Part shown: piece by piece, positions 1 through 7,591 of the stretch
Layout: each line of letters begins with the position of its first letter
How positions within the stretch are numbered: position 1 is the first letter of the stretch
Source of the DNA: Caulobacter sp. Root343
GTDB lineage: Bacteria > Pseudomonadota > Alphaproteobacteria > Caulobacterales > Caulobacteraceae
Direction of reading: 5' to 3'
NCBI RefSeq assembly: GCF_001425745.1
Contig: NZ_LMDF01000005.1
Span: 618,472-682,471, forward strand
Length of the DNA stretch: 64,000 bases
Made by a program: the position numbers and the translations under genes
The notes under the pieces: model-generated
Databases searched by the model: none
Told to the model about the DNA's origin: nothing
The model's input: the letters and a program-made list of their open reading frames with translations, nothing else

Positions 1-324
1 GGCCAGGTCGAGGAGCGTCAGATCACCTTCCTGCTGTCGGAAGAGGATTACGGCGTCATCCACGGCTTCGTGGCCATCGGCTTCGGCGAGGTGGCGCCGC
101 ATCCGGACGCGGCCGCCGAGGTCACCGCCGACAGCCTGGCGCAATGGCACGAGACCGCCGCCTCCAACGCCGCCCTGCGCGCCCAGGAGGCCCGCAAGGT
201 CTCGGAGAGCTACGCCAAGAGCAATATGAGCGTCGCCAGCGACCGCCACGGCGCGGTGGCCGACCTGGCCGCGACCGAAGCCGGCTTCCACGCGGCGGCG
301 GCGCGGATCGTGCGCAAGGGATGA
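1..324 (+). CDS. C-terminal part of an unrecognised protein (5' end outside window)
   Basis: An open frame enters from the left edge and ends with TGA at 322-324, giving 107 residues. The visible part is Ala-rich and probably helical, with a mixed alpha/beta start (QITFLLSEEDYGVIHGF) and no membrane segment or cysteine. I do not recognise the family. It converges on cheW, with a palindromic repeat between them. The only in-frame ATG in the window, at 70, lies inside continuous coding sequence and is unlikely to be the true start. Confidence 0.7.
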   Translation, partial: GQVEERQITFLLSEEDYGVIHGFVAIGFGEVAPHPDAAAEVTADSLAQWHETAASNAALRAQEARKVSESYAKSNMSVASDRHGAVADLAATEAGFHAAAARIVRKG

Positions 325-336
325 TTTGAGTTTGTT

Positions 337-479
337 CTCCTCCCCCTCTGGGGGAGGGGGACCGGCGAACGCCGGTGGAGGGGCCCATGGGCGGCGGCTA
401 ACGCACGACCCCTTCGCGGACCCCCTCCGTCTCGCCGCGTATTCGCGGCGATCCACCTCCCCCTAATGGGGAGGAGAGG
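337..479. repeat. Palindromic intergenic repeat, family A, copy 1
   Basis: The left arm is CTCCTCCCCCTCTGGGGGAG and the right arm ends CACCTCCCCCTAATGGGG. Between them is an ACCGGCGAACGCCGGTGGAGG module. A near-identical element is at 31227-31365. Both sit between convergent genes. Confidence 0.85.
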
Positions 480-491
480 TCTCCGTGGGCC

Positions 492-944
492 TTAAGCCGC
501 TTCGCTGATGACCGTCGGGAAGACGTCGTCCATGCGCAGATAGGTGATCAGGCGGTTTTCCATCGAGATGATCGCCTGGATGTAGCGCAGCTCTTCGACG
601 CCGACGTCCGGGGCCGGCTGCAGGCTGTCGCGCGGCACGGTGAAGGTTTCCGACACGGCGTCGACCAAGATGCCGGCCAGGCGGTCGCGGCACTCGACGA
701 CGACGATCACGTGGCGGGTCTCGGGGATGGTGACGCCCAGGCCCAGGCGGTTGCGCAGGTCGATGACCGGCATGATCGCGCCGCGCAGGTTGATGACGCC
801 GCGCATGTAGGACGGGGCGTGCGGGATCGGGGTGGCCGGGGTCCAGCCGCGGATTTCACGCACCGTCTTCACGTCGATGCAGAATTCCTGCTCGCCGATG
901 CAGAACGAGATCAGCTCCAGCGCGGGCGCGGTGGTGTCGGTCAT
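492..944 (-). CDS. cheW: CheW-like chemotaxis coupling protein
   Basis: 150 residues forming essentially one CheW domain, the SH3-like adaptor that links chemoreceptors to the histidine kinase CheA at the cytoplasmic membrane. Typical features are the early FCIGEQEFCIDVKTVREI strand, the PHAPSYMRGVINLRGAIMPV core and the following VIDLRNRLGL. Length is normal for a stand-alone CheW (about 150-165 residues). No other che genes are adjacent, so this is an orphan copy whose partner CheA lies elsewhere. The start at 944 directly precedes the conserved domain. A dyad, TTAAC-N4-GTTAA, lies about 85 bases upstream. Confidence 0.92.
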   Translation of the reverse strand: MTDTTAPALELISFCIGEQEFCIDVKTVREIRGWTPATPIPHAPSYMRGVINLRGAIMPVIDLRNRLGLGVTIPETRHVIVVVECRDRLAGILVDAVSETFTVPRDSLQPAPDVGVEELRYIQAIISMENRLITYLRMDDVFPTVISEAA

Positions 945-1027
945 GGCGAAAAAATCCCCGGTAGAATGAGCCGGTCAAGGCCGCGTCGTCGCGCTTCGAC
1001 CGATCCCTACAAGAGCCCGCGCCCCCT

Positions 1028-1041
1028 TTAACAAGCGTTAA
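1028..1041. promoter_or_regulatory. TTAAC-N4-GTTAA dyad upstream of cheW (weak CtrA-like motif)
   Basis: A perfect 5-bp inverted repeat, TTAAC-AAGC-GTTAA, lies in the cheW/cydX gap. It resembles the CtrA box TTAA-N7-TTAA but has a 6-base spacer, so CtrA control is only a possibility. Confidence 0.3.
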
Positions 1042-1086
1042 GGCTGAGGTTGGAAGGGCGCGGTCGAATGTCGCGGCCGCCGGTCC

Positions 1087-1206
1087 CTAAGGCTCCGACA
1101 GCCCCTCGTCCCCGTCGTCGGACAGGTTGAACTCGTACCAGACGCCGTTCAGCACGCCGAAGGCGACGGCCAGGCCCAGGCCCAGGATCCAGGTGAAGTA
1201 CCACAT
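1087..1206 (-). CDS. cydX: Cytochrome bd oxidase small subunit CydX
   Basis: 39 residues beginning MWYFTWILGLGLAVAFGVLN, a single transmembrane helix followed by an acidic tail (DDGDEGLSEP). This is the CydX/YbgT family, which binds the CydAB heterodimer and stabilises its haems. It is the third gene of the leftward cydA-cydB-cydX operon, 14 bases after cydB. Size, position, the tryptophan-rich start and the WYEFNL segment all fit the family. It is easily missed because of its length. Confidence 0.92.
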   Translation of the reverse strand: MWYFTWILGLGLAVAFGVLNGVWYEFNLSDDGDEGLSEP

Positions 1207-1220
1207 GGCGCTCTCGCTCC

Positions 1221-2375
1221 TCAGTACAGGTCGGGGTTGGTGGTCAGGGCGCCGGTGGTGCTGCGGCCCCACAGCACCCGGTAGACGAAGGCCGTGTACA
1301 GCAGGATCAGCGGCAGGAAGACCACCGTCACGATCAGCATGACGAACAGGGTCAGATGGGTCGACGAGGCGTTCCAGACCGTCAGGCTGGAGCGCGGGTC
1401 GAAGCTGCTGGGCAGGATGAACGGGAACATCGACAGGCCCACGGTCCCGACGATCCCGGCCGTCGAGATCGACGAGCCGCCGAACGCCATCCAGGCCTTG
1501 TTCCAGCGCATGCCGGCCAGGGCCAAGCCGGCGCCGACGAAGCCCATGACGGGCGCGAGGATCATCCAGCCGTGGCGGCCGTAGTTGTCGAGCCAGGCGC
1601 CCGGCGCGTGCACCGCCGGCGTGCCGCGCAGGGGATTGGAAGGCCCCGCCGCGTCGGCCAGGCCCTCGATCCGGAAGCCCAGCCCCCCGAACGCCACCCA
1701 GAAGCCGCCGGCCGCGAACAGCACGATGCTGGCCAGGCCGGCGATCTCGCCGATGCGGCGGGCGCGCTCGGTGACCGGGCCCTCCTCGGCCTTGACCGTC
1801 AGCCAGGCCGCGCCGTGCAGCACCAGCATGGCCACGGACAACAAGCCGCACAGCAGGGCGAACGGCGAGAAGAGGCCGATGAAGCTGCCCTCGTAGAAGG
1901 CGCGCAGGTCGCTATCCAGCCGGAACGGCGCGCCCTGCAGCACATTGCCGATGGCCACGCCGAAGCACAGCACCGGCACGAAGCCGCCGACGAACAGGCC
2001 CCAGTCCCAGAACGAGCGCCAGCGCGGGTGGGGTCGCTTGGACCGGTACTTGAAGCTGACCGGCCGCATGATCATCGCCGCCAGCACCACGAACAGCGCC
2101 AGGTAGAAGCCCGAAAAGGCGATGGCGTAGGCGAACGGCCAGGCCGCGAACAGGCCGGCGCCGCTGACGATGAACCAGACCTGGTTGCCTTCCCAGGTGG
2201 CGCCGAGGGTGTTGATCACCATCCGCCGCTCGGAGTCGTCCTTGGCCACGAACGGCAGCAGGGCGCCGACGCCCATGTCGTAGCCGTCGGTCAGGGCGAA
2301 GGCGATCAGCAGGATCCCGATCAGGGCCCACCAGATGACGCGCAGGGTGGCGTAGTCGACGGGGAGTTCCATCAT
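1221..2375 (-). CDS. cydB: Cytochrome bd ubiquinol oxidase subunit II
   Basis: 384 residues with many hydrophobic segments, typical CydB length. The start LRVIWWALIGILLIAFALTD and the motif GYDMGVGALLPF are diagnostic. CydB pairs with CydA in the inner membrane to form the high-affinity quinol oxidase that reduces oxygen without pumping protons. It starts ATGATG with a GGAG Shine-Dalgarno sequence 5 bases ahead of the first ATG, and lies 9 bases after cydA, so the genes are cotranscribed. Confidence 0.97.
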   Translation of the reverse strand: MMELPVDYATLRVIWWALIGILLIAFALTDGYDMGVGALLPFVAKDDSERRMVINTLGATWEGNQVWFIVSGAGLFAAWPFAYAIAFSGFYLALFVVLAAMIMRPVSFKYRSKRPHPRWRSFWDWGLFVGGFVPVLCFGVAIGNVLQGAPFRLDSDLRAFYEGSFIGLFSPFALLCGLLSVAMLVLHGAAWLTVKAEEGPVTERARRIGEIAGLASIVLFAAGGFWVAFGGLGFRIEGLADAAGPSNPLRGTPAVHAPGAWLDNYGRHGWMILAPVMGFVGAGLALAGMRWNKAWMAFGGSSISTAGIVGTVGLSMFPFILPSSFDPRSSLTVWNASSTHLTLFVMLIVTVVFLPLILLYTAFVYRVLWGRSTTGALTTNPDLY

Positions 2376-2384
2376 GAGATCTCC

Positions 2385-3950
2385 TTAAGCGGTCTGGGGC
2401 TCGGGCTCGGGCGACGCGCCGTCCGGGACGGGGTCGTGCTGAGCGAACGGGCCCTTCTTGATGGCGCGCAGGATCAGGCCGACCTCGACCACGGCCAGCG
2501 CGCCGTACAGCAGGGTGAAGACCGCGATGCTGGTGATCAGCTGCGGCACGGAAAGGCTGGAGGCCGACAGGAAGGTCGGCAGCACGCCGTCCACCGCCCA
2601 GGGCTGGCGGCCCATCTCGGCCAGCACCCAGCCCAGCTCGGTCGAGATCCAGGGCAGCGGGAGGGCCGCCACGGCGATGACCAGGAACCACTTGGTGTCG
2701 TGCCGGCGCAGGGTGACCAGCAGGAAGGCGGTGGCGAACAGGGCGATCATCAGCAGCCCGATCCCGGCCATGATCCGGAAGCTCCAGAACATCACCGGCA
2801 CGTTGGGCACCGAGTCCCAGGCGGCCTTCTTGATCAGGTCCGGCGAGGCCTGGCGAGGATCGGCGACATAGCGCTTCAGCAGCAGGGCGTAGCCCAGGTC
2901 GCGGCGGTGCTGCTCGAACGTGGCGCGGGCGGCCTTGTCAGTCGGATTGCCCTTCAAGGTCTCGACCGCGCCATAGGCGACCACGCCCGACTCGATGCGG
3001 TCCTCGGCCTTGGCGACCAGCTGGAAGATGCCCTCGACCGGCCGGTCGAAGCTGCGGGTGGCGATCAGGCCCAGGACGTAGGGGATCTTGACCTCGTAAT
3101 GGGTCTTGCGAGCCTTGAGGTCGGGGATGCCGAAGGCGGTCAGGCCGGCCGGGGCGGGTTCGGTCTCCCACATGGCTTCCAGCGCCGCGAGCTTCATTTT
3201 CTGGTTGTCGGTCAGGGCGTAGCCGCTCTCGTCGCCCAGCACGACGACCGACAGCGACGAGGCCAGGCCGAAGGCGGCGGCGACGGTCATCGACCGCTTG
3301 GCGACGCCGATGTGCTTGCCCTTCAGCAGGTACCAGGCCGAGATCCCCAGCACGAACACCGAGGCGATCACGTAGCCGGCGCTGACCGTGTGCACGAACT
3401 TGGCCTGGGCCACCGGGTTGAACAGCACGTCGCGGAAGCTGGTGACTTCCATGCGCATGGTGTCGGGATTGAACGCCGCGCCCATCGGGTTCTGCATCCA
3501 GCCGTTGGCGACCAGGATCCACAGCGCCGACAGGTTGGTGCCCAGGGCGACCAGGAAGGTCACGGCCAGGTGGCCGACGCGCGTGAGCTTGTCCCAGCCG
3601 AAGAACATCAGCCCGACAAAGGTGGCCTCCAGGAAGAAGGCCATCAGCCCTTCGATCGCCAGCGGGGCGCCGAAGATGTCGCCGACATAGTGCGAGTAGT
3701 AGGACCAGTTCATGCCGAACTGGAATTCCATGGTCAGGCCAGTGGCCACGCCCAGGGCGAAGTTGATGCCGAACAGCACGCCCCAGAACCGGGTGACGGT
3801 CCGCCAGATCGGCCGCTTGGTCATCACATAGATGCTCTCCATGATGACCAGCAGGAAGCTCAGCCCCAGGGTCAGGGGCACGAACAGAAAGTGGTAGAGA
3901 GCGGTCAACGCGAACTGGAGGCGTGACAGGTCGATGACGGCGGGGTCCAT
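2385..3950 (-). CDS. cydA: Cytochrome bd ubiquinol oxidase subunit I
   Basis: 521 residues, CydA family. H20 in the LTALYHFLFVPL segment is the expected haem b595 ligand. KFVHTVSAGYV near residue 187 carries the haem b558 His. GWVLAEMGRQPW near residue 400 is the conserved GRQPW signature after the quinol-binding Q-loop. The Q-loop is of moderate length. It heads the operon cydA-cydB-cydX. A perfect FixK/FNR-type box is centred 83 bases upstream; activation at -41.5 would put the transcript start near 3992, giving a leader of about 42 bases. Expression is therefore probably induced at low oxygen through FixLJ-FixK. Confidence 0.97.
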   Translation of the reverse strand: MDPAVIDLSRLQFALTALYHFLFVPLTLGLSFLLVIMESIYVMTKRPIWRTVTRFWGVLFGINFALGVATGLTMEFQFGMNWSYYSHYVGDIFGAPLAIEGLMAFFLEATFVGLMFFGWDKLTRVGHLAVTFLVALGTNLSALWILVANGWMQNPMGAAFNPDTMRMEVTSFRDVLFNPVAQAKFVHTVSAGYVIASVFVLGISAWYLLKGKHIGVAKRSMTVAAAFGLASSLSVVVLGDESGYALTDNQKMKLAALEAMWETEPAPAGLTAFGIPDLKARKTHYEVKIPYVLGLIATRSFDRPVEGIFQLVAKAEDRIESGVVAYGAVETLKGNPTDKAARATFEQHRRDLGYALLLKRYVADPRQASPDLIKKAAWDSVPNVPVMFWSFRIMAGIGLLMIALFATAFLLVTLRRHDTKWFLVIAVAALPLPWISTELGWVLAEMGRQPWAVDGVLPTFLSASSLSVPQLITSIAVFTLLYGALAVVEVGLILRAIKKGPFAQHDPVPDGASPEPEPQTA

Positions 3951-4026
3951 GGACAGCTCCGAGACGAACGGCCGATGATCACGCCGCTCGAGAGCCTAGC
4001 CCTAAACCGACCCGACCGTCCGGTCC

Positions 4027-4040
4027 TTGATCGGGATCAA
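4027..4040. promoter_or_regulatory. FixK/FNR box between cydA and cydD
   Basis: TTGATCGGGATCAA is a perfect TTGAT-N4-ATCAA palindrome centred at 4033.5, between the divergent cydA and cydD genes. A class II position (-41.5) predicts starts near 3992 leftward and near 4075 rightward. The rightward start has a TACACT -10-like hexamer at 4062-4067. Confidence 0.85.
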
Positions 4041-4073
4041 GGCTTCCGGACGAAACCAACCTACACTCAACCC

Positions 4074-5705
4074 ATGGGCGCCGGCATAGTACAGATCGAT
4101 CGTTTCTCGGCGCCGAAGGCCTGGCTGGACCAAATCGGCCAAAACGCGGGCCCCGCCTCGGGCCGCGCCCGCCTGTTCACCCTGCTGGACGGCTTGGCCG
4201 CGGTCGGCTTCGCGGCCGGGCTGGCGTTCGGGATCGACGCGATCGCGGCGCGGCGCGGCGCGCTGGCGCTGAGTCTTTGGCTGTTGCTCGCCATCGTGGC
4301 CATGGTCGCGCGCGGCCTGCTGGCCAGAGCGGCGGGAACGGCCGGGGCCCGGGCGGCGGCCCAAGCCAAGGCCGGCGTGCGCGCCAATCTTGCCCGCGCG
4401 GTGTTCGGCGGCGCGCGACGCCCGACCGGCGAGGCGGCCACCGCCCTGGTCGAGGGGGTCGAGGCCCTGGACGGCCATGTCGCCCGCTTCCTGCCCGCGC
4501 GGCTGTCGGCCGCCGTCCTTCCCCTGGTCTTGATCGCCGTCGCCGCGATCGCCAGCCCGATCTGCGCGGCGATCCTGCTGGCCACCCTGGTCCCGTTCGT
4601 CGCGGCCATGATGCTGGCCGGCACGGCGGCCGCCGCCGAGAGCCGCGCCCAGTTCCTGGCCCTGGAGCGGCTGTCGGGCCTGTTCCTCGACCGCGTCCGC
4701 GCCCTGCCGGTAGTGCTGACCTTCCAGGCCGAGGGGACGACCACCGCCGCCCTGCGCCGCTCGGCCTCGGAATTGGCCGAGCGCACCATCCGGGTGCTGC
4801 GGGTGGCGTTCATCTCGTCGGCGGCGCTGGAGTTCTTCGCGGCCCTGTCGGTGGCCCTGGTCGCGGTCTATTGCGGCTTCAACCTGCTGCGCCTGCTGCC
4901 GTTCCCGGTTCCCGAGACCCTGGACCTGAAGCGGGCCTTCTTCGTCCTGGCCCTGGCCCCGGAGGTCTACGCCCCGATGCGCCGCCTGGCCGCCACCTAT
5001 CACGACCGCCAGGCCGCCGAGGCCGCGGCCGCCAGCCTGTCGACCTTCGAGCCGCCGGTCGCGAGGCTCGCCGCCCCGCCGCTCACCCAGGCGCCGACGA
5101 TCCGCTTCGAGGGCGTCAGCGTCCGCTATGCTGACGCCGACGCGCCGGCCTTGCGAGGCTTCGACCTGACCGCCCGAGCCGGGACCATCACCGCCCTGCT
5201 CGGCCCCAGCGGCGTGGGCAAGAGCTCGATCCTGAACCTGCTGCTGGAGCTGGCGCCGCTGAGCGCGGGCCGGATCCTGGTCGACGGGGCCGAGCGCCCG
5301 GACCTGGCCCGCGACATCGCCTGGGCCGGCCAGTCGCCGCTGATCCTGCCCGCCTCGATCGCCGACAACATCGCCCTGGCGCGCCGCGAGGCCACGCGCC
5401 CCGAGATTGAGGCGGCGGCCCGGGCCGTCGGCCTGATCCTCGATCGCCCCGGCGGCCTCGACTTCGTGCTGGACGAGCGCGGATCGGGCCTGTCGGGCGG
5501 CGAGCGGCGGCGGCTGTCGCTGGCCCGCGCCTTGCTGAAGCCCGCCCCGATCCTGCTGCTGGACGAGCCGACCGCCAATCTCGACGCGCTCGCCGAAGCC
5601 CAGTTGCTGGCCGCCATCCGCGAAGCCGCCAAGGGCCGCACGACCCTGATCGCCACCCATTCCGAGGCGGTGGCGGCCTTGGCGGATCAGGTGGTGAGGC
5701 TGTGA
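4074..5705 (+). CDS. cydD: CydD subunit of the cysteine/glutathione ABC exporter
   Basis: About 543 residues from the ATG at 4074 (an in-frame ATG at 3975 would run through the FixK box). Membrane domain with about six helices, then an ATPase with Walker A GPSGVGKSS, signature LSGGERRR and Walker B ILLLDEPTANLD. CydDC exports cysteine and glutathione to the periplasm, needed for cytochrome bd assembly. It overlaps cydC and is divergent from cydAB. The predicted FixK-dependent start falls on the ATG itself, so the message may be leaderless. Confidence 0.93.
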   Translation: MGAGIVQIDRFSAPKAWLDQIGQNAGPASGRARLFTLLDGLAAVGFAAGLAFGIDAIAARRGALALSLWLLLAIVAMVARGLLARAAGTAGARAAAQAKAGVRANLARAVFGGARRPTGEAATALVEGVEALDGHVARFLPARLSAAVLPLVLIAVAAIASPICAAILLATLVPFVAAMMLAGTAAAAESRAQFLALERLSGLFLDRVRALPVVLTFQAEGTTTAALRRSASELAERTIRVLRVAFISSAALEFFAALSVALVAVYCGFNLLRLLPFPVPETLDLKRAFFVLALAPEVYAPMRRLAATYHDRQAAEAAAASLSTFEPPVARLAAPPLTQAPTIRFEGVSVRYADADAPALRGFDLTARAGTITALLGPSGVGKSSILNLLLELAPLSAGRILVDGAERPDLARDIAWAGQSPLILPASIADNIALARREATRPEIEAAARAVGLILDRPGGLDFVLDERGSGLSGGERRRLSLARALLKPAPILLLDEPTANLDALAEAQLLAAIREAAKGRTTLIATHSEAVAALADQVVRL

Positions 5706-7279
5706 CCCCCTCCCCCCTCGACGCCCTGATCCGCGCCCAGAAGCGCCAGCGCGCTGACGCCCTGCGGCTGGCCCTGCTGAGCGCTGTCGTGGTCGGCGCG
5801 ACCTCGACCCTGCTGCTGGGCCTGTCGGGCTGGTTCATCGTCGCCAGCGCCATCGCCGGCGCGGCGGGGCTAGCGACCGCCCACGCGTTCAACGTGCTGC
5901 TGCCCAGCGCCATGATCCGGCTGCTGGCCATCCTGCGCACCGCCGCCCGCTACGGCGAGCGGCTGTCCGGCCACGCCGCCGCCCTGCGGGCCCTGGCCGC
6001 CATCCGCCCGGCGGTGTTCGAGAGCCTGGCCGCCGCGCCTCCCGAGCAGTCTCTGACCCTGTCGCGCGGCGAGGCCTCGGCCCGGCTGGTGCAGGACGTC
6101 GACGCGATCGAGACCCGCTTCGTCCGCCTCTCCGCGCCATGGAACGCCGTCGCCGGCCTCGGCGCGGGCGTGGCCCTGGCCGCCCTGGCCGGCTGGGCTC
6201 CGGCGCTGGTCATCCTGCTCGCCGCCGGCGTCGCGATCGCCACGGCCCGCGCCCTGGCCCGCCGCTTCTCGACCCCCGCCCGCGCCGCCGTCCAGGCCGG
6301 AATCGGGACGCTGAAGGAGACCACCGCCGCCCTGGTCGCCGCCTCGGCCGAACTGCGCGCCTACGGCCTGGAGGCCTGGGCCGGCGAGACCTTGAACGCC
6401 AAGGCCGCCACCTTGGACGCCGCGCGGCTCGCGGCCGTTCGCGCCCAGGGCCTGATCCTGGCCAGCCAGGCGGCGATCCTGGGCCTCGCTGTCGCCGCCG
6501 CCGTGGCGTGCGCCGCCCCGGCCGGCGCGCCCCTGGCGGCGTTGGCCGGCCTGGCCGCGGCCATGAGCGTCGAGGCGCTTTCGGGCCTCGCCCACGCCTT
6601 CGACCAGGACGGCGCGGCGACGGAGGCTCGCGAGCGGCTGGACGAAATCCTCCGCCATCGGCCCAAACCCGCCGAGGCGCCGCTCGAGGCCGCGCCTAGC
6701 CTGGCGATCCTGGGCCGCACCCTCGCGCCCGGCGAACGCCTCGCCGTCGTCGGCCCGTCCGGCTGCGGCAAGACCACCGCGATCGAGACCCTGCTGGGCC
6801 TGCGCGGCGAGGCCTCGCCCCCGCCCCGCTCGGCCTTCGCCTGGCTGCCGCAGGACGCCGGCCTGATCGCCGGCGCGGTGCGCGACAACCTGCGCCTGGC
6901 CGCGCCTAGCGCGACCGACGACCAGCTGTGGGCGGTGCTGGAAGACGCCGCCCTGGCCGACCGGATCCGCGCGGCGCCCGAGGGCCTGTCCGCCTATCTC
7001 GGCGACGACGGCGAGCGCCTGTCCGGCGGCGAGCGGCGGCGGCTGGCCCTGGCTCGAGCCTATCTGCGCGACGCCCCCTGGCTGCTGCTGGACGAGCCGA
7101 CCGAGGGGCTGGACGCGGCGACCGAGGCCTTGGTGGTGGCGCGGCTAGAGCGCCGGCTGGCGCGCACCGGCCAAGGCCTGGTGCTGGTCAGCCACCGCGC
7201 GGCGCCGGCGGCGGTTTGCGGGGCGAGGGTGGAGATGGGCGCTTCCATCAACAACCGTGTCATCCCGGCCGAAGCGTAG
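5702..7279 (+). CDS. cydC: CydC subunit of the cysteine/glutathione ABC exporter
   Basis: 525 residues starting with GTG at 5702, which overlaps the cydD stop (GTGA), implying translational coupling. The N-terminal half is an Ala/Leu-rich membrane domain. The ATPase has Walker A GPSGCGKTT, signature LSGGERRRLALARAYL and Walker B WLLLDEPTEGLD. It is the obligate partner of CydD. The last codons (RVIPAEA then TAG) are read from the arm of a palindromic repeat that begins at 7257, so the repeat supplies the stop codon. Confidence 0.95.
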   Translation: MTPSPLDALIRAQKRQRADALRLALLSAVVVGATSTLLLGLSGWFIVASAIAGAAGLATAHAFNVLLPSAMIRLLAILRTAARYGERLSGHAAALRALAAIRPAVFESLAAAPPEQSLTLSRGEASARLVQDVDAIETRFVRLSAPWNAVAGLGAGVALAALAGWAPALVILLAAGVAIATARALARRFSTPARAAVQAGIGTLKETTAALVAASAELRAYGLEAWAGETLNAKAATLDAARLAAVRAQGLILASQAAILGLAVAAAVACAAPAGAPLAALAGLAAAMSVEALSGLAHAFDQDGAATEARERLDEILRHRPKPAEAPLEAAPSLAILGRTLAPGERLAVVGPSGCGKTTAIETLLGLRGEASPPPRSAFAWLPQDAGLIAGAVRDNLRLAAPSATDDQLWAVLEDAALADRIRAAPEGLSAYLGDDGERLSGGERRRLALARAYLRDAPWLLLDEPTEGLDAATEALVVARLERRLARTGQGLVLVSHRAAPAAVCGARVEMGASINNRVIPAEA

Positions 7280-7356
7280 CGTAGAGCCGGGACCGCGGCA
7301 GGCGCGGCGCTTCCGGCGGTCCCGGATAGCCTCTGCGAGGCTTCCGGGATGACACG
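7257..7356. repeat. Palindromic intergenic repeat, family B, copy 1
   Basis: About 100 bp bounded by TGTCATCCCGG and CCGGGATGACA, with an inner pair CCGGGACCGC / GCGGTCCCGG. Further copies are at 9690, 10900 and 40219. The left end overlaps the 3' end of cydC. Confidence 0.9.
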
Positions 7357-7379
7357 GGATTTGATGTGAAGCCGCCCCC

Positions 7380-7481
7380 CTACTTCCAGTTCACCCGCAG
7401 ATACGTCACGAACAGCACCACGGCGAACACCGTGAAGGCCGCGATCACCAGGCCCAGATACGCCATTTGCCCACCCGACAT
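7380..7481 (-). CDS. 33-residue single-helix membrane protein
   Basis: ATG at 7481 is preceded by AAGGGAG at good spacing. The product begins MSGGQMAYLGLVIAAFTVFA and ends FVTYLRVNWK: one transmembrane helix with a short basic/aromatic tail. I do not recognise a named family. Size and shape resemble accessory subunits such as CydX or CcoQ, but the sequence is not CydX (present at 1087). It is divergent from fixL. A TTGA-N6-TCAA box centred 63 bases upstream would give a start near 7503, so it may be induced at low oxygen. Confidence 0.6.
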   Translation of the reverse strand: MSGGQMAYLGLVIAAFTVFAVVLFVTYLRVNWK

Positions 7482-7537
7482 GAGGCTCTCCCTTGGATTG
7501 GAAAGCTTCAGCGTGGGACCTACGCAATGACCCCGCC

Positions 7538-7551
7538 TTGACCTGCCTCAA
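7538..7551. promoter_or_regulatory. FixK/FNR-type box between the small membrane gene and fixL
   Basis: TTGACCTGCCTCAA matches the core TTGA-N6-TCAA. Its left half doubles as a -35 (TTGACC) spaced 17 bases from GCTATA at 7561-7566, a Caulobacter-like -10 for fixL. FixK bound here could activate leftward and occlude fixL. Confidence 0.6.
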
Positions 7552-7591
7552 ACGGCTGCCGCTATAAGGGCCTGCCACGTCTGGAGCGCCC

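Noticed and set aside
1356..3926. 856-codon plus-strand open frame across cydAB
   Set aside because: Antisense to well-recognised cydA and cydB; composition rich in Gln, Gly and Arg is typical of shadow frames.
3975..4073. Upstream start for cydD at 3975
   Set aside because: It would make the FixK box coding and adds residues without resemblance to CydD; ATG 4074 fits the promoter geometry.
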